Below are positions 24,755 to 32,186 of a stretch of DNA of 32,637 nucleotides, in pieces; positions within the stretch are counted from its first letter, which is position 1, and every line of letters begins with the position of its first letter. The notes beneath the pieces are model-generated. The model was not told where the DNA came from. It saw nothing but the letters and a program-made list of their open reading frames with translations, and ran no database searches. This stretch comes from Alphaproteobacteria bacterium. GTDB lineage: Bacteria; Pseudomonadota; Alphaproteobacteria; RF32; CAG-239. The stretch lies in the NCBI GenBank assembly GCA_017465945.1, contig JAFTVD010000025.1, positions 1-32,637 of the forward strand, read 5' to 3'. The position numbers and the translations under genes were made by a program.

Positions 24755-26134
24755 ATGAGTAAATTTTTATCGTTTGTGCCACTTAGCATGTATAATATAG
24801 CGGCATTTTTGCGCTCACAGTTATTTTTGCTACCTGTTTTACTTTTCTTTTATCAAGAAAATGGACTTTCTGTTGGTGATTTTTATTTAATTCAAGGCTT
24901 AATCGTATTTTTTGCCTTTTTATTTGAAATACCTGCTGGGTATTTAGGCGATATTTTTCCTAGAAAATACATTTTGATTACCGCTTATGCTTTGTTTTTA
25001 GGAAGGCTCTTTTTATGGATTTTCTTTAGAGGATTTGAAATTATTTTAATTGGTGAATTTTTATATGCTTGCTCGAAAGCTTGTTTTGATTCGGTTTCAT
25101 CTTCGTTTATATATGACATATTAAAGAAAAATAATGAAGAAGCAAAGATGGTTAAGGCTTATTCTAACTTTAATGCAGCTATGTATATTGGAACTGGAAT
25201 TGCAGCTCTATTGGGAGCTGGATTATATGAGAAATTAGGTTCTCATGTTTTACTTATTGCTGAATTTGTTATTTATTCTACTGCAATTTTGTTGTTGTCT
25301 ATGCTACCTAATGCACATAGACCTATTAAAGAAAATGTTGTAGACATAAAAGAACGTCTAAAGAAATTTTGGGTTGCAGTTAGATATATTTTAAAATCTC
25401 GCAAATATTGTTATTTAGTATTATTCTCTGGTTTTATGGTTGGTGTTTCTCACTTTTTCTTTTGGAGTTTCCAACCGTTGATGAAAAGCTCTGGAATTAA
25501 CCCATCTGTTTCTTTGACAGACCTTGCTGATACAATTGGGTGGGATGCAAGAGTATTTGGAGAAGCAACTTGGAACTATTTAATTAGTCTTAATTGGCTT
25601 GACTACATTAAGGTTATGGGTGTTGTTATCTTTATTAATAATGTTATACGCTCGTCATTTAGTTACTTTGCTGCAAGTGTTGCCAAAAAAGTTTCATTGT
25701 TTAAACTTGGTAACATTTCTTTTGTTATGGAGATTATTGGTTGCGGATTATCATTTATTTTGATGAAAATGGGACATATAAGTCCTCTTAATTGCTTGTT
25801 GTTTATTATATTCTTGTGTGTATGTATTGGCTTGCAATTAATGTTTACAATATCTCATATTAGTAGACTTCATAGACTTATTAATCCTAAAATCAGATCG
25901 TTATCATCTTCTGTTAATATGATGACTGGTAGATTATTAACTTCGCTAATGCTTATGGCACCTAAATTTTTATTAAAAAATGAAGGTGGAGTTGTTGGGG
26001 TTAGGGTTATAGATATCTTTTGGATTTATGCGATTGTCTTTATACCTGTTGGCATATATTTCATTTACAAAATTTATAAATACAACGTAAATGCTGAACA
26101 TTCTCTTATGAATGTTAGTGACGAAAAGGACTAA
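24755..26134 (+). CDS. major facilitator superfamily transporter
   Basis: A 459-residue protein with about twelve membrane helices. Motif A between helices 2 and 3 reads GYLGDIFPRK (62-71), typical of MFS carriers, and FEIPAG precedes it. A longer central loop (about 195-215) is basic. The ATG at 24755 has TAGGAAT seven bases upstream. It is the first gene of a unit with two exported CgeB-like proteins (5-base gap to the next gene), so a role in export or uptake of a glycan precursor is possible but unproven. Confidence 0.85.
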   Translation: MSKFLSFVPLSMYNIAAFLRSQLFLLPVLLFFYQENGLSVGDFYLIQGLIVFFAFLFEIPAGYLGDIFPRKYILITAYALFLGRLFLWIFFRGFEIILIGEFLYACSKACFDSVSSSFIYDILKKNNEEAKMVKAYSNFNAAMYIGTGIAALLGAGLYEKLGSHVLLIAEFVIYSTAILLLSMLPNAHRPIKENVVDIKERLKKFWVAVRYILKSRKYCYLVLFSGFMVGVSHFFFWSFQPLMKSSGINPSVSLTDLADTIGWDARVFGEATWNYLISLNWLDYIKVMGVVIFINNVIRSSFSYFAASVAKKVSLFKLGNISFVMEIIGCGLSFILMKMGHISPLNCLLFIIFLCVCIGLQLMFTISHISRLHRLINPKIRSLSSSVNMMTGRLLTSLMLMAPKFLLKNEGGVVGVRVIDIFWIYAIVFIPVGIYFIYKIYKYNVNAEHSLMNVSDEKD

Positions 26135-26139
26135 AATGT

Positions 26140-28116
26140 ATGCGTTTTATTCTTAAGCTAATAGTTTTTTTAAGTCTTGCATCTAGGGCTTTTGCCCTAG
26201 ATGTTGGTTTAAAGATATCAGCTGAAGAAAATTGGCTAACTTGGGGTGATTATATTTTAGGACAAGATTTAAAAAAAGGGTTTGAAAAGCAAGGGCACAA
26301 TGTTATCCCCTCTTATATTGGTAACTTTTATCCTAAAGAAAGTATGAATACGGATATTGATGTTTATATGCATGGATTTGTTCCTTTTAATCCGCCTTAT
26401 AATGCAAATAATAAAAAAAATGTAATGTATTTATATTACCCTTTAGAAACTGCACAAACTCATAAATATAAAAATTTAAAAGATGTAACTGAACCTCAAT
26501 GGTATTCGCTACAAACAGAACTATGGGATTATGATTTAATTGCTGTGGCATCACCTAAATATCAAAAACAAATTGATAAACTTGGCATAAAAACAATATT
26601 TACCCCGCAATTTACGAATAGTGATAAATTCTTTTATGAATACGATGAAACAAAAGCTCATGATATATTGTTTGTAGGACGTCCTGGATACGAAAGAATT
26701 AGTGCGAAATGGGCTATTGAGAGTGGGTTTAATGTTGCTTTGTATGGTAGTGGTTGGAAACATATTGCGCCTGAACTATTTATGGGGGATTATATAGATA
26801 ATAACGAACTTCATAAATATTATAGTTCTGCCAAGATTGTGCTTAATGATACTAGAGAAGATATGAAAAAAGATGGTTTTATTAGCAATCGTGTTTTTGA
26901 TGTTACTGCAAGTGGCGGTTTTTTAATTTCTGATTATATGGAAGAAATTGAGCATTTTTATGGCGATAGCATTCCTATGTTTAAGACTAAAGAAGAACTA
27001 AAACAATTATTAGATTATTATTTAGCGCATCCTGAAGAAAGAGCTAAAAAAGCAAAACGAGCTCAAGAAATTACATTAAAAAATTTCACAAATGAGGTTG
27101 TGGCAAGAAATATTATTAATGCTTTTAGAAAAGAAAAAAAGTTTGATGATGATAAGTTTATCATAAAATTCCCCTATTCCGACAGAGCATTAAATATTGG
27201 CGACTATTGGCTTGGACTTGATTTATTGGATGGATTTAAGGAAAACGGGGCTGATGTAAAAGAATATTTTTATAATGATGGGTACAATAGAGATGAATTT
27301 TATGATGAGGCAAAAAATTTATTATACTTACAATTTAAGATAAATCATTTAGAAAAAGAAGATGAAAGCAAGAATAAAATAATGTATTTATATTTTCCGA
27401 CTTTTATTCCTGAGCGTGGAAAATTTAAGGATACTAATGATGAATTCAAGTATAATACTGATGCTTTTCTTGGTAATTATTTAGAAGATTTTGATATAAT
27501 CACTACACCTGCTAAAAAAACATATAAAACACTAAAAAACAAAGGATATAATGCAAAATTTGTAACCCAATTTACAAATCCGAATAAGTTTAATTATAGT
27601 TTTAATGAAGAGCTGAAAACTGATTTACTGTTTGTTGGCTCTACTTGGTATGAAAGAGAAAGCGTAAAATACGCATTAGAACTAGGATATAATGTAGATG
27701 TATATGGCCTTAACTGGAAGGGTAAAATTGATGATAAATTCATCAAAGGAGAATACATAGACAATAATGAACTTCATAAATATTATAGTTCTGCAAAAAT
27801 TGTTTTAAGCGACCATGCTGAAGATTTAGAAGGTATTGGACTTGTTATTAATAGATTATATGATGTTTCAGCAATAGGTGTTATGGTTATATCTGAATAT
27901 AGTCCATATATTGAGGAAATTTTTGGAGATAGTATTCCCATGTTTAAAAACAAAGAGGAGTTAGGTTATCTTATTGATTTTTATTTAAACAACCCTATTG
28001 AGAGAGAAAAAAAGGCTAAAAAAGCACAAGAAATTACATTAAAAAAACACACTAACAAAGTGATTGCAAACGAATTTATCAAATTATTTAAAGATATAAG
28101 AAAGGATAAACAATGA
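26140..28116 (+). CDS. exported protein with two tandem CgeB-like glycosyltransferase domains
   Basis: A 658-residue protein made of a signal peptide (1-19, cleavage after SRAFA) and two copies of a CgeB-like GT-B module (about 21-330 and 341-650). The modules align over their length, for example GDYILGQDL with GDYWLGLDL, MYLYYP with MYLYFP, and YIDNNELHKYYSSAKIVL in both (219-235 and 539-555 approximately). Each ends with the part that resembles Glyco_trans_1_2, with R/NRxxDV and DSIPMFK. An export signal is odd for a glycosyltransferase, since nucleotide sugars are cytoplasmic, so it may act on another donor, bind glycans, or stay membrane tethered. ATGA overlap with the next gene. Confidence 0.8.
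   Translation: MRFILKLIVFLSLASRAFALDVGLKISAEENWLTWGDYILGQDLKKGFEKQGHNVIPSYIGNFYPKESMNTDIDVYMHGFVPFNPPYNANNKKNVMYLYYPLETAQTHKYKNLKDVTEPQWYSLQTELWDYDLIAVASPKYQKQIDKLGIKTIFTPQFTNSDKFFYEYDETKAHDILFVGRPGYERISAKWAIESGFNVALYGSGWKHIAPELFMGDYIDNNELHKYYSSAKIVLNDTREDMKKDGFISNRVFDVTASGGFLISDYMEEIEHFYGDSIPMFKTKEELKQLLDYYLAHPEERAKKAKRAQEITLKNFTNEVVARNIINAFRKEKKFDDDKFIIKFPYSDRALNIGDYWLGLDLLDGFKENGADVKEYFYNDGYNRDEFYDEAKNLLYLQFKINHLEKEDESKNKIMYLYFPTFIPERGKFKDTNDEFKYNTDAFLGNYLEDFDIITTPAKKTYKTLKNKGYNAKFVTQFTNPNKFNYSFNEELKTDLLFVGSTWYERESVKYALELGYNVDVYGLNWKGKIDDKFIKGEYIDNNELHKYYSSAKIVLSDHAEDLEGIGLVINRLYDVSAIGVMVISEYSPYIEEIFGDSIPMFKNKEELGYLIDFYLNNPIEREKKAKKAQEITLKKHTNKVIANEFIKLFKDIRKDKQ
26200..28089 (+). repeat. 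tandem duplication of the CgeB-like module
   Basis: Two in-frame copies of about 930 bases, 26200-27129 and 27160-28089. DNA similarity is still high in the segment that encodes YIDNNELHKYYSS and in the one that encodes AQEITLK, so the duplication is not ancient or is kept similar by recombination. Confidence 0.75.
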
Positions 28117-29111
28117 AAAAAAATTATGTTTTTGCTATTATAGGTTTAAGTTTAGCTATTATCATTGTTTTGTTCATGTTGTTTAAGGACAGCATTTCTT
28201 TTAATGTAAAAATGCCTAGTGTTGATTTTAGAGTTTCTAGCTTATTTAAGGAAAACCCTCTTAAAAATAAATTATTCATAAATGTTAATAGTGATGAGGA
28301 TAGTATTATTTATGAACGAGCTCAAACTTTGAATAAGTATTTGCAAAAAGAAGGTGTTAAAACCCAAATGAATACTAAAGGCAACCACAAGAGTGGGAAT
28401 ATAAATTTTTATATTACAGATAGTAGTTTTAATTTACCCAATGTCATTGATAAGAACGCAATTAATTTGGTTTGGCTAAATTCTGTTGCATCAGATGATA
28501 ATTTTGAAAAGATTAGAGATTTTGATGTTGTGGTTGTTAAAACGATATCATCTTATAATCATCTTAAAGCAATTAATGTAAGGACTGCATATATACCTGA
28601 TGCTATTGATATAAGAAAAACATCTAACAAAGATAATAATAAGTTTATGTATTATGGTGATAATGATGAATTATCGCTTGTGCTTTATTTAATGCAGAAC
28701 AGAAAAATTGATATTTATGGAAAAGGTTGGAAACACTCTAGACATAGCAATAACGTTATATCAGAAGATGTTGATAGAGATGTTTTTTCTAAATATTCTT
28801 TTGTACTTGTTGACCAAACAGATGATGAAGTCCAGCAATATATTGTAAATGATAAGATTATTAGAGTGTTAAACAATGGAGCAATTCCTTTTGTTAGATA
28901 TAATCCTGGTATTGAAAAAATGTTTGGTGAGACTATTCCGATGTATTATAATGAAGAAGATTTTTATAGCAAATTAAATGGCTTGAGCAAAAATAATAAT
29001 TTAGAAAAAATTAGAAATGATATATATGATGTTTCTCAAAAATGGAATTCGCAAATGGTTGCTAATAAATTTATTGAGATATTTGATATAATGATTAGAA
29101 AGAAAATTTAA
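28113..29111 (+). CDS. membrane-anchored CgeB-like protein
   Basis: A 332-residue protein with an N-terminal membrane helix (about 6-24) and one diverged CgeB-like domain. Shared features with its neighbour are YGKGWKHS (compare YGSGWKHI), a DKIIRVLNNGAIPFV segment and ETIPMYYNEED (compare DSIPMFKTKEE). The first part (about 50-150) is more diverged. It overlaps the upstream gene by ATGA and has an AAAGGA ribosome-binding site. With a single helix and Lys-rich N-terminus, the domain is predicted outside the cytoplasm. Function unknown. Confidence 0.75.
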   Translation: MKKNYVFAIIGLSLAIIIVLFMLFKDSISFNVKMPSVDFRVSSLFKENPLKNKLFINVNSDEDSIIYERAQTLNKYLQKEGVKTQMNTKGNHKSGNINFYITDSSFNLPNVIDKNAINLVWLNSVASDDNFEKIRDFDVVVVKTISSYNHLKAINVRTAYIPDAIDIRKTSNKDNNKFMYYGDNDELSLVLYLMQNRKIDIYGKGWKHSRHSNNVISEDVDRDVFSKYSFVLVDQTDDEVQQYIVNDKIIRVLNNGAIPFVRYNPGIEKMFGETIPMYYNEEDFYSKLNGLSKNNNLEKIRNDIYDVSQKWNSQMVANKFIEIFDIMIRKKI

Positions 29112-29119
29112 GAAAAAGC

Positions 29120-29147
29120 TTGCTTTTTAAAAAAATATAGGTATATT
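29120..29147 (+). promoter_or_regulatory. promoter of rpsF-rpsR-rplI
   Basis: TTGCTT (29120-29125) and TATATT (29142-29147) are 16 bases apart, about 80 bases before rpsF. Confidence 0.65.
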
Positions 29148-29159
29148 TTGCGTGTCCTT

Positions 29160-29185
29160 GCTGTAAAGGTTTATTCTTTTACAGC
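29160..29185 (+). promoter_or_regulatory. hairpin in the rpsF leader
   Basis: GCTGTAAA (29160-29167) pairs with TTTACAGC (29178-29185) around a 10-base loop. Ribosomal leaders that bind S6:S18 are known, but the conserved CCG bases of that motif were not seen, so this is only a candidate regulatory stem. Confidence 0.5.
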
Positions 29186-29225
29186 TATACATTAATTTTG
29201 TTGAGAATCCATAAGGAGAATTTAT

Positions 29226-29558
29226 ATGACTAAATATGAGAGTATGTTAATTGCTCGTCAAGACCTTGGTCAATCTCAAGTTAATGACATCGTGGCTTCA
29301 TTGTCAGATGCTATTAAAAAAGAAGGTGGCGAGGTTGTTAGTGTTGATAACTGGGGTTTGAAAAACCTTGCTTATCGCATCAAAAAGAACCGCAAAGGTT
29401 ACTATGTTGTTTTAAACATTTCTGCTCCTGCAAATGCTATTTTTGAATATGAGCGTTTGGCTAGACTTAACGAAGATATTATTCGTTATATGACAGTTAA
29501 AGTTGAAGAATTCGGTAATAATAACGAAGAAACATCTTCAGAAGCTGAAGCTAACTAG
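29226..29558 (+). CDS. rpsF: 30S ribosomal protein bS6
   Basis: bS6, 110 residues. The N-terminus [11 protein letters not shown], the segment [19 protein letters not shown] and the [16 protein letters not shown] helix are typical. An acidic tail ([16 protein letters not shown]) ends the protein. AAGGAGAA precedes the ATG. First gene of the standard rpsF-rpsR-rplI unit. Confidence 0.97.
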   Translation: MTKYESMLIARQDLGQSQVNDIVASLSDAIKKEGGEVVSVDNWGLKNLAYRIKKNRKGYYVVLNISAPANAIFEYERLARLNEDIIRYMTVKVEEFGNNNEETSSEAEAN

Positions 29559-29571
29559 GAGTATTTTTAAG

Positions 29572-29790
29572 ATGGCAAATAAAGCATTTTTTAAGAGAAA
29601 GAACCTTGGTGACAATCAGGATTTTAAGATTGATTACAAAGATGTAAAATTTCTTTCACGTTATATTTCTGAAAAAGGCAAAATTATGCCTAGCCGTATA
29701 ACTAATGTTTCTGCTAAGACACAAAGAGAAATAGCTCGCGCTATTAAACGTGCTCGCTATGTTGCTTTGTTACCTTATGTAGCTAATTAA
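29572..29790 (+). CDS. rpsR: 30S ribosomal protein bS18
   Basis: bS18, 72 residues, normal size. Conserved [18 protein letters not shown] and the basic [15 protein letters not shown] end are present. The frame is open upstream into rpsF (from 29503), but TAGGAG after the rpsF stop and family length place the start at 29572. It binds bS6 on the 30S platform. Confidence 0.97.
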   Translation: MANKAFFKRKNLGDNQDFKIDYKDVKFLSRYISEKGKIMPSRITNVSAKTQREIARAIKRARYVALLPYVAN

Positions 29791-29802
29791 GGAGTAAGGC
29801 TC

Positions 29803-30321
29803 ATGGAAATAATTTTATTAGAACATATTGAAAAATTAGGTAAAATGGGTGATAGAGTTAATGTTAAGAGTGGTTATGCTCGTAACTATTTATTGCCTCA
29901 AAACAAAGCTCTTCGTGCAACAGAAGCTAACGTTGCTTACTTTGAAAAACAAAAAGCAGAATTAGAAGCTCGCAACAAAGCTTTGTTTGACGAAGCTACT
30001 AAAAAAGCTGAAGAATTGAAAGGTTTTGCTGCTGTTCTTATTCGTCAAGCTGCAGAAACTGGTCAATTATATGGTTCTGTTAGCATTCGTGATATTGCTT
30101 CTGCTATTAACGAAGCTGGTTTTTCTTTAGAACGTAGATTTGTAGCACTTGATAAACCTATTAAATATTTAGGTATGTATCCAGTTAAACTTAGCTTGCA
30201 CCCAGAAGTTTCTCAAACTATCTTGGTAAATGTTGCAAGATCTGCTGATGAAGCTAAAAAACAAGCTAAAGCTTATAGCGCAGAAGAAGTTGCTAAAGAA
30301 GTAGCTCCTGAAGCTAACTAA
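29803..30321 (+). CDS. rplI: 50S ribosomal protein bL9
   Basis: bL9, 172 residues. The N-terminal domain is canonical, with LLEHIEKLGKMGDRVNVKSG and GYARNYLLPQNKA; a long helix (about 45-75) links it to the C-terminal domain with YGSVSIRDIA. The last 20 residues form an Ala/Glu/Lys-rich tail. TAAGGAG precedes the ATG and the gene lies 12 bases after rpsR. Confidence 0.97.
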   Translation: MEIILLEHIEKLGKMGDRVNVKSGYARNYLLPQNKALRATEANVAYFEKQKAELEARNKALFDEATKKAEELKGFAAVLIRQAAETGQLYGSVSIRDIASAINEAGFSLERRFVALDKPIKYLGMYPVKLSLHPEVSQTILVNVARSADEAKKQAKAYSAEEVAKEVAPEAN

Positions 30322-30348
30322 TTTTTTTAATTATATAAGTTACAAAAG

Positions 30349-30379
30349 TACCCGAGTCGTAAGATTAGGGTATTTTTTT
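30349..30379 (+). terminator. rho-independent terminator after rplI
   Basis: TACCC (30349-30353) pairs with GGGTA (30368-30372); an inner AGTC/GATT stem with GTAA loop extends it past one mismatch, and seven T residues follow. Confidence 0.85.
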
Positions 30380-30496
30380 ATGATTTGTCTTTTAAAATTT
30401 TTGTTTATTTTCTTACAAACAGAATTAACAATGCAAAATATCTCCTTGTTTTATAAGAATTATATACAAAGATTAAAATTGACACAAAAAAATATA

Positions 30497-30524
30497 TTGA
30501 CAAAAAGAAAAAACGAGTTAAATT
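30497..30524 (+). promoter_or_regulatory. promoter candidate for the gene at 30575
   Basis: A consensus TTGACA (30497-30502) and TAAATT (30519-30524) are 16 bases apart. A second TTGACA lies 18 bases further upstream (30479-30484) without a good -10 box. Confidence 0.55.
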
Positions 30525-30574
30525 TTTGGCGAAATCTAATTATTTTACTAACCTAAATTATTTAACTTACAATT

Positions 30575-31048
30575 ATGGTAAATCTAAATGTTGAAAATGC
30601 AGTTATTACATTGACTGCAGTGTGTGTGTTCTTGGGCATAATTTGTGCTGTTGGTGGATTTTTGTTTTATAAATTCTATAAAAAGAATCTATTAAATGAA
30701 GCCAACTATCAACAAAGGCAACAAGAACTTGATCTTAAGCTCAACGAGCTAAACTCTGGTATGACAAGTCATGATGAAAAAATTGAACATCTTGATTTAG
30801 AAACCGTCAACACGAAGCAGTACAATGTGGCTATGGGCAAGCTGATGCTTGAAGAGCAAAAGTCTTATCTTTATTCTGTTGCCTTGCAAATTGATTCACT
30901 TGTTAAGAAGAACGATCTTTTGATGTCATTTGGTCTTATTGATGACAATTTTGGAAAAAATCGTAATTCTCAACTACTTGTTCTCAAAGGTGGATTGCAA
31001 CAGTATGCAGACTCTCTTGCTATTACCTCTAACCAATTAACAGCTTAA
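30575..31048 (+). CDS. small single-pass membrane protein of unknown function
   Basis: A 157-residue protein with one N-terminal membrane helix (about 10-33) followed by a Lys-rich turn, which suggests a cytoplasmic C-terminal part. Residues about 40-80 look like a coiled coil (QQRQQELDLKLNELNSG). I recognise no family. No Shine-Dalgarno sequence is seen before the ATG. It is followed after 26 bases by a second small membrane protein, with no terminator between, so the two are likely cotranscribed. Confidence 0.75.
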   Translation: MVNLNVENAVITLTAVCVFLGIICAVGGFLFYKFYKKNLLNEANYQQRQQELDLKLNELNSGMTSHDEKIEHLDLETVNTKQYNVAMGKLMLEEQKSYLYSVALQIDSLVKKNDLLMSFGLIDDNFGKNRNSQLLVLKGGLQQYADSLAITSNQLTA

Positions 31049-31074
31049 TTATTCACACTAAAAAAATTAAAATT

Positions 31075-31533
31075 ATGGATACAAAAAAATTCTATTACGT
31101 AATAGTAGCTATTGTTTTGTTACTTGCTATCTTTGGTAGCTGGAGATTTTTGTTTGGCTTTGTAGTCGCTGGTGCTATTTTTTGGTATTTTGGCGAAGAA
31201 AAAGTTAAAAAAGCTGTGAATGATGTCTATAAAAAGACACAAAGCATAACAAGAGATATACAAGACAAAGTTGTTCCAAATGGGGAAACTATTGAGGTTG
31301 CTATCAGCAAATCTACAATTTTTCCAACAAATATAAATGGTTTGTATCAGATTGTGATTGTTGCTGGTAACAAAAGTTATCTTTTGAAGCCTTTTAATAT
31401 TACAATGCTTCCTGAAGAATTTGCAACAGGTAAAACTATCAAAATTATTACGGCATATAAACGTAATGGTCTTGAAGTTGAAAAGATACAGACGATTGAA
31501 GCAAATGGAACAAGCTATGAAATAGTGGGATAA
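31075..31533 (+). CDS. small membrane protein of unknown function
   Basis: A 152-residue protein with two close hydrophobic segments (about 7-22 and 25-39) and a soluble remainder. After a basic linker helix (43-60) the C-terminal 90 residues look beta-rich, with strands such as TIEVAISKST, YQIVIVAGNKSYLL and KTIKIITAYK, possibly a small sandwich. No family recognised. No ribosome-binding sequence before the ATG at 31075. A terminator follows at 31539. Confidence 0.75.
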   Translation: MDTKKFYYVIVAIVLLLAIFGSWRFLFGFVVAGAIFWYFGEEKVKKAVNDVYKKTQSITRDIQDKVVPNGETIEVAISKSTIFPTNINGLYQIVIVAGNKSYLLKPFNITMLPEEFATGKTIKIITAYKRNGLEVEKIQTIEANGTSYEIVG

Positions 31534-31538
31534 AAAAG

Positions 31539-31574
31539 TAAGAAAAGGTAAGTTTTAGCTTGCCTTTTCTTATA
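31539..31574 (+). terminator. terminator-like hairpin
   Basis: TAAGAAAAGGTAAG (31539-31552) pairs with CTTGCCTTTTCTTA (31559-31572), one G-T pair, with a 6-base loop. The 3' arm is T-rich, but no separate T run follows, so it may be a weaker terminator or a processing site. Confidence 0.7.
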
Positions 31575-31602
31575 GAAATTACAATTTTAATTTGAATATG
31601 TT

Positions 31603-32127
31603 ATGCTAGATTGGATTATATTAGCTGTTTTGGGCGTTGTTGCTATTTGGGTTATAGCTGTTTTGGTATTCGATTCTATACGTGATGCAGTTAGAGAAAA
31701 AGCTCCAAAATTAAAATTCACAAAACTTTCAACCGATAATCCTCAACTAAAGTATGAAATGGCAGTTTATAAGGATTTGGCGAGAACTGCTGTGTTTTGC
31801 AATGATAAAATGGTTGAAACCCAACGTGAGCATATTGAAGAATTACAAAAACTTGATAGAGCTTCTCGTAATGAAAAAAAGGCAATAGAAATGCAAAACT
31901 TTAAGATGGTAAAGTCTATTGAAACTTTTAACCTCTGTTGTGAGCTAATTTCTAGAAACCCTGTACTGATGAATATGCTTGTAAAAGGTAGCGAAGATGA
32001 GGGAGTTGAAATTTTGCGACGAACAATAAACTTGGATGATGAGGGATTTAATAACAATAAGAACTCATTAAGACAAATTGTCTGTTGCGTCAAAAAAGGA
32101 ATGCTTACTCCCTTTAAGAATTGTTGA
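31603..32127 (+). CDS. small single-pass membrane protein of unknown function
   Basis: A 174-residue protein. One N-terminal helix (about 4-24, WIILAVLGVVAIWVIAVLVF) precedes a charged helical region (60-100) that could form a coiled coil (HIEELQKLDRASRNEKKAIE). The last third has five cysteines, including CC pairs (about 112-113 and 161-162) and a C-terminal Cys. No family recognised. The start lacks a Shine-Dalgarno sequence. Its layout, N-terminal helix plus cytoplasmic coil, resembles the gene at 30575, though the sequences do not clearly align. Confidence 0.75.
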   Translation: MLDWIILAVLGVVAIWVIAVLVFDSIRDAVREKAPKLKFTKLSTDNPQLKYEMAVYKDLARTAVFCNDKMVETQREHIEELQKLDRASRNEKKAIEMQNFKMVKSIETFNLCCELISRNPVLMNMLVKGSEDEGVEILRRTINLDDEGFNNNKNSLRQIVCCVKKGMLTPFKNC

Positions 32128-32133
32128 TAAAAA

Positions 32134-32167
32134 AACACCGAGGTCTAATGACTTCGGTGTTTTTTTG
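32134..32167. terminator. bidirectional terminator
   Basis: AACACCGAGGTC (32134-32145) pairs with GACTTCGGTGTT (32150-32161), one G-T pair, around a TAAT loop, with A and T runs outside. It separates two convergent genes. Confidence 0.92.
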
Positions 32168-32186
32168 TATTGGAGTTTTTTTGTTT

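Noticed and set aside
30479..30502. Two TTGACA copies 18 bases apart, considered as a direct-repeat operator
   Set aside because: The similarity is limited to six bases plus A-rich flanks; the second copy is explained as a -35 box.
30380..30556. 58-codon frame after rplI
   Set aside because: It starts in the T run of the rplI terminator, has no ribosome-binding site, contains the TTGACA promoter elements of the next gene, and its product has only AT-driven composition.
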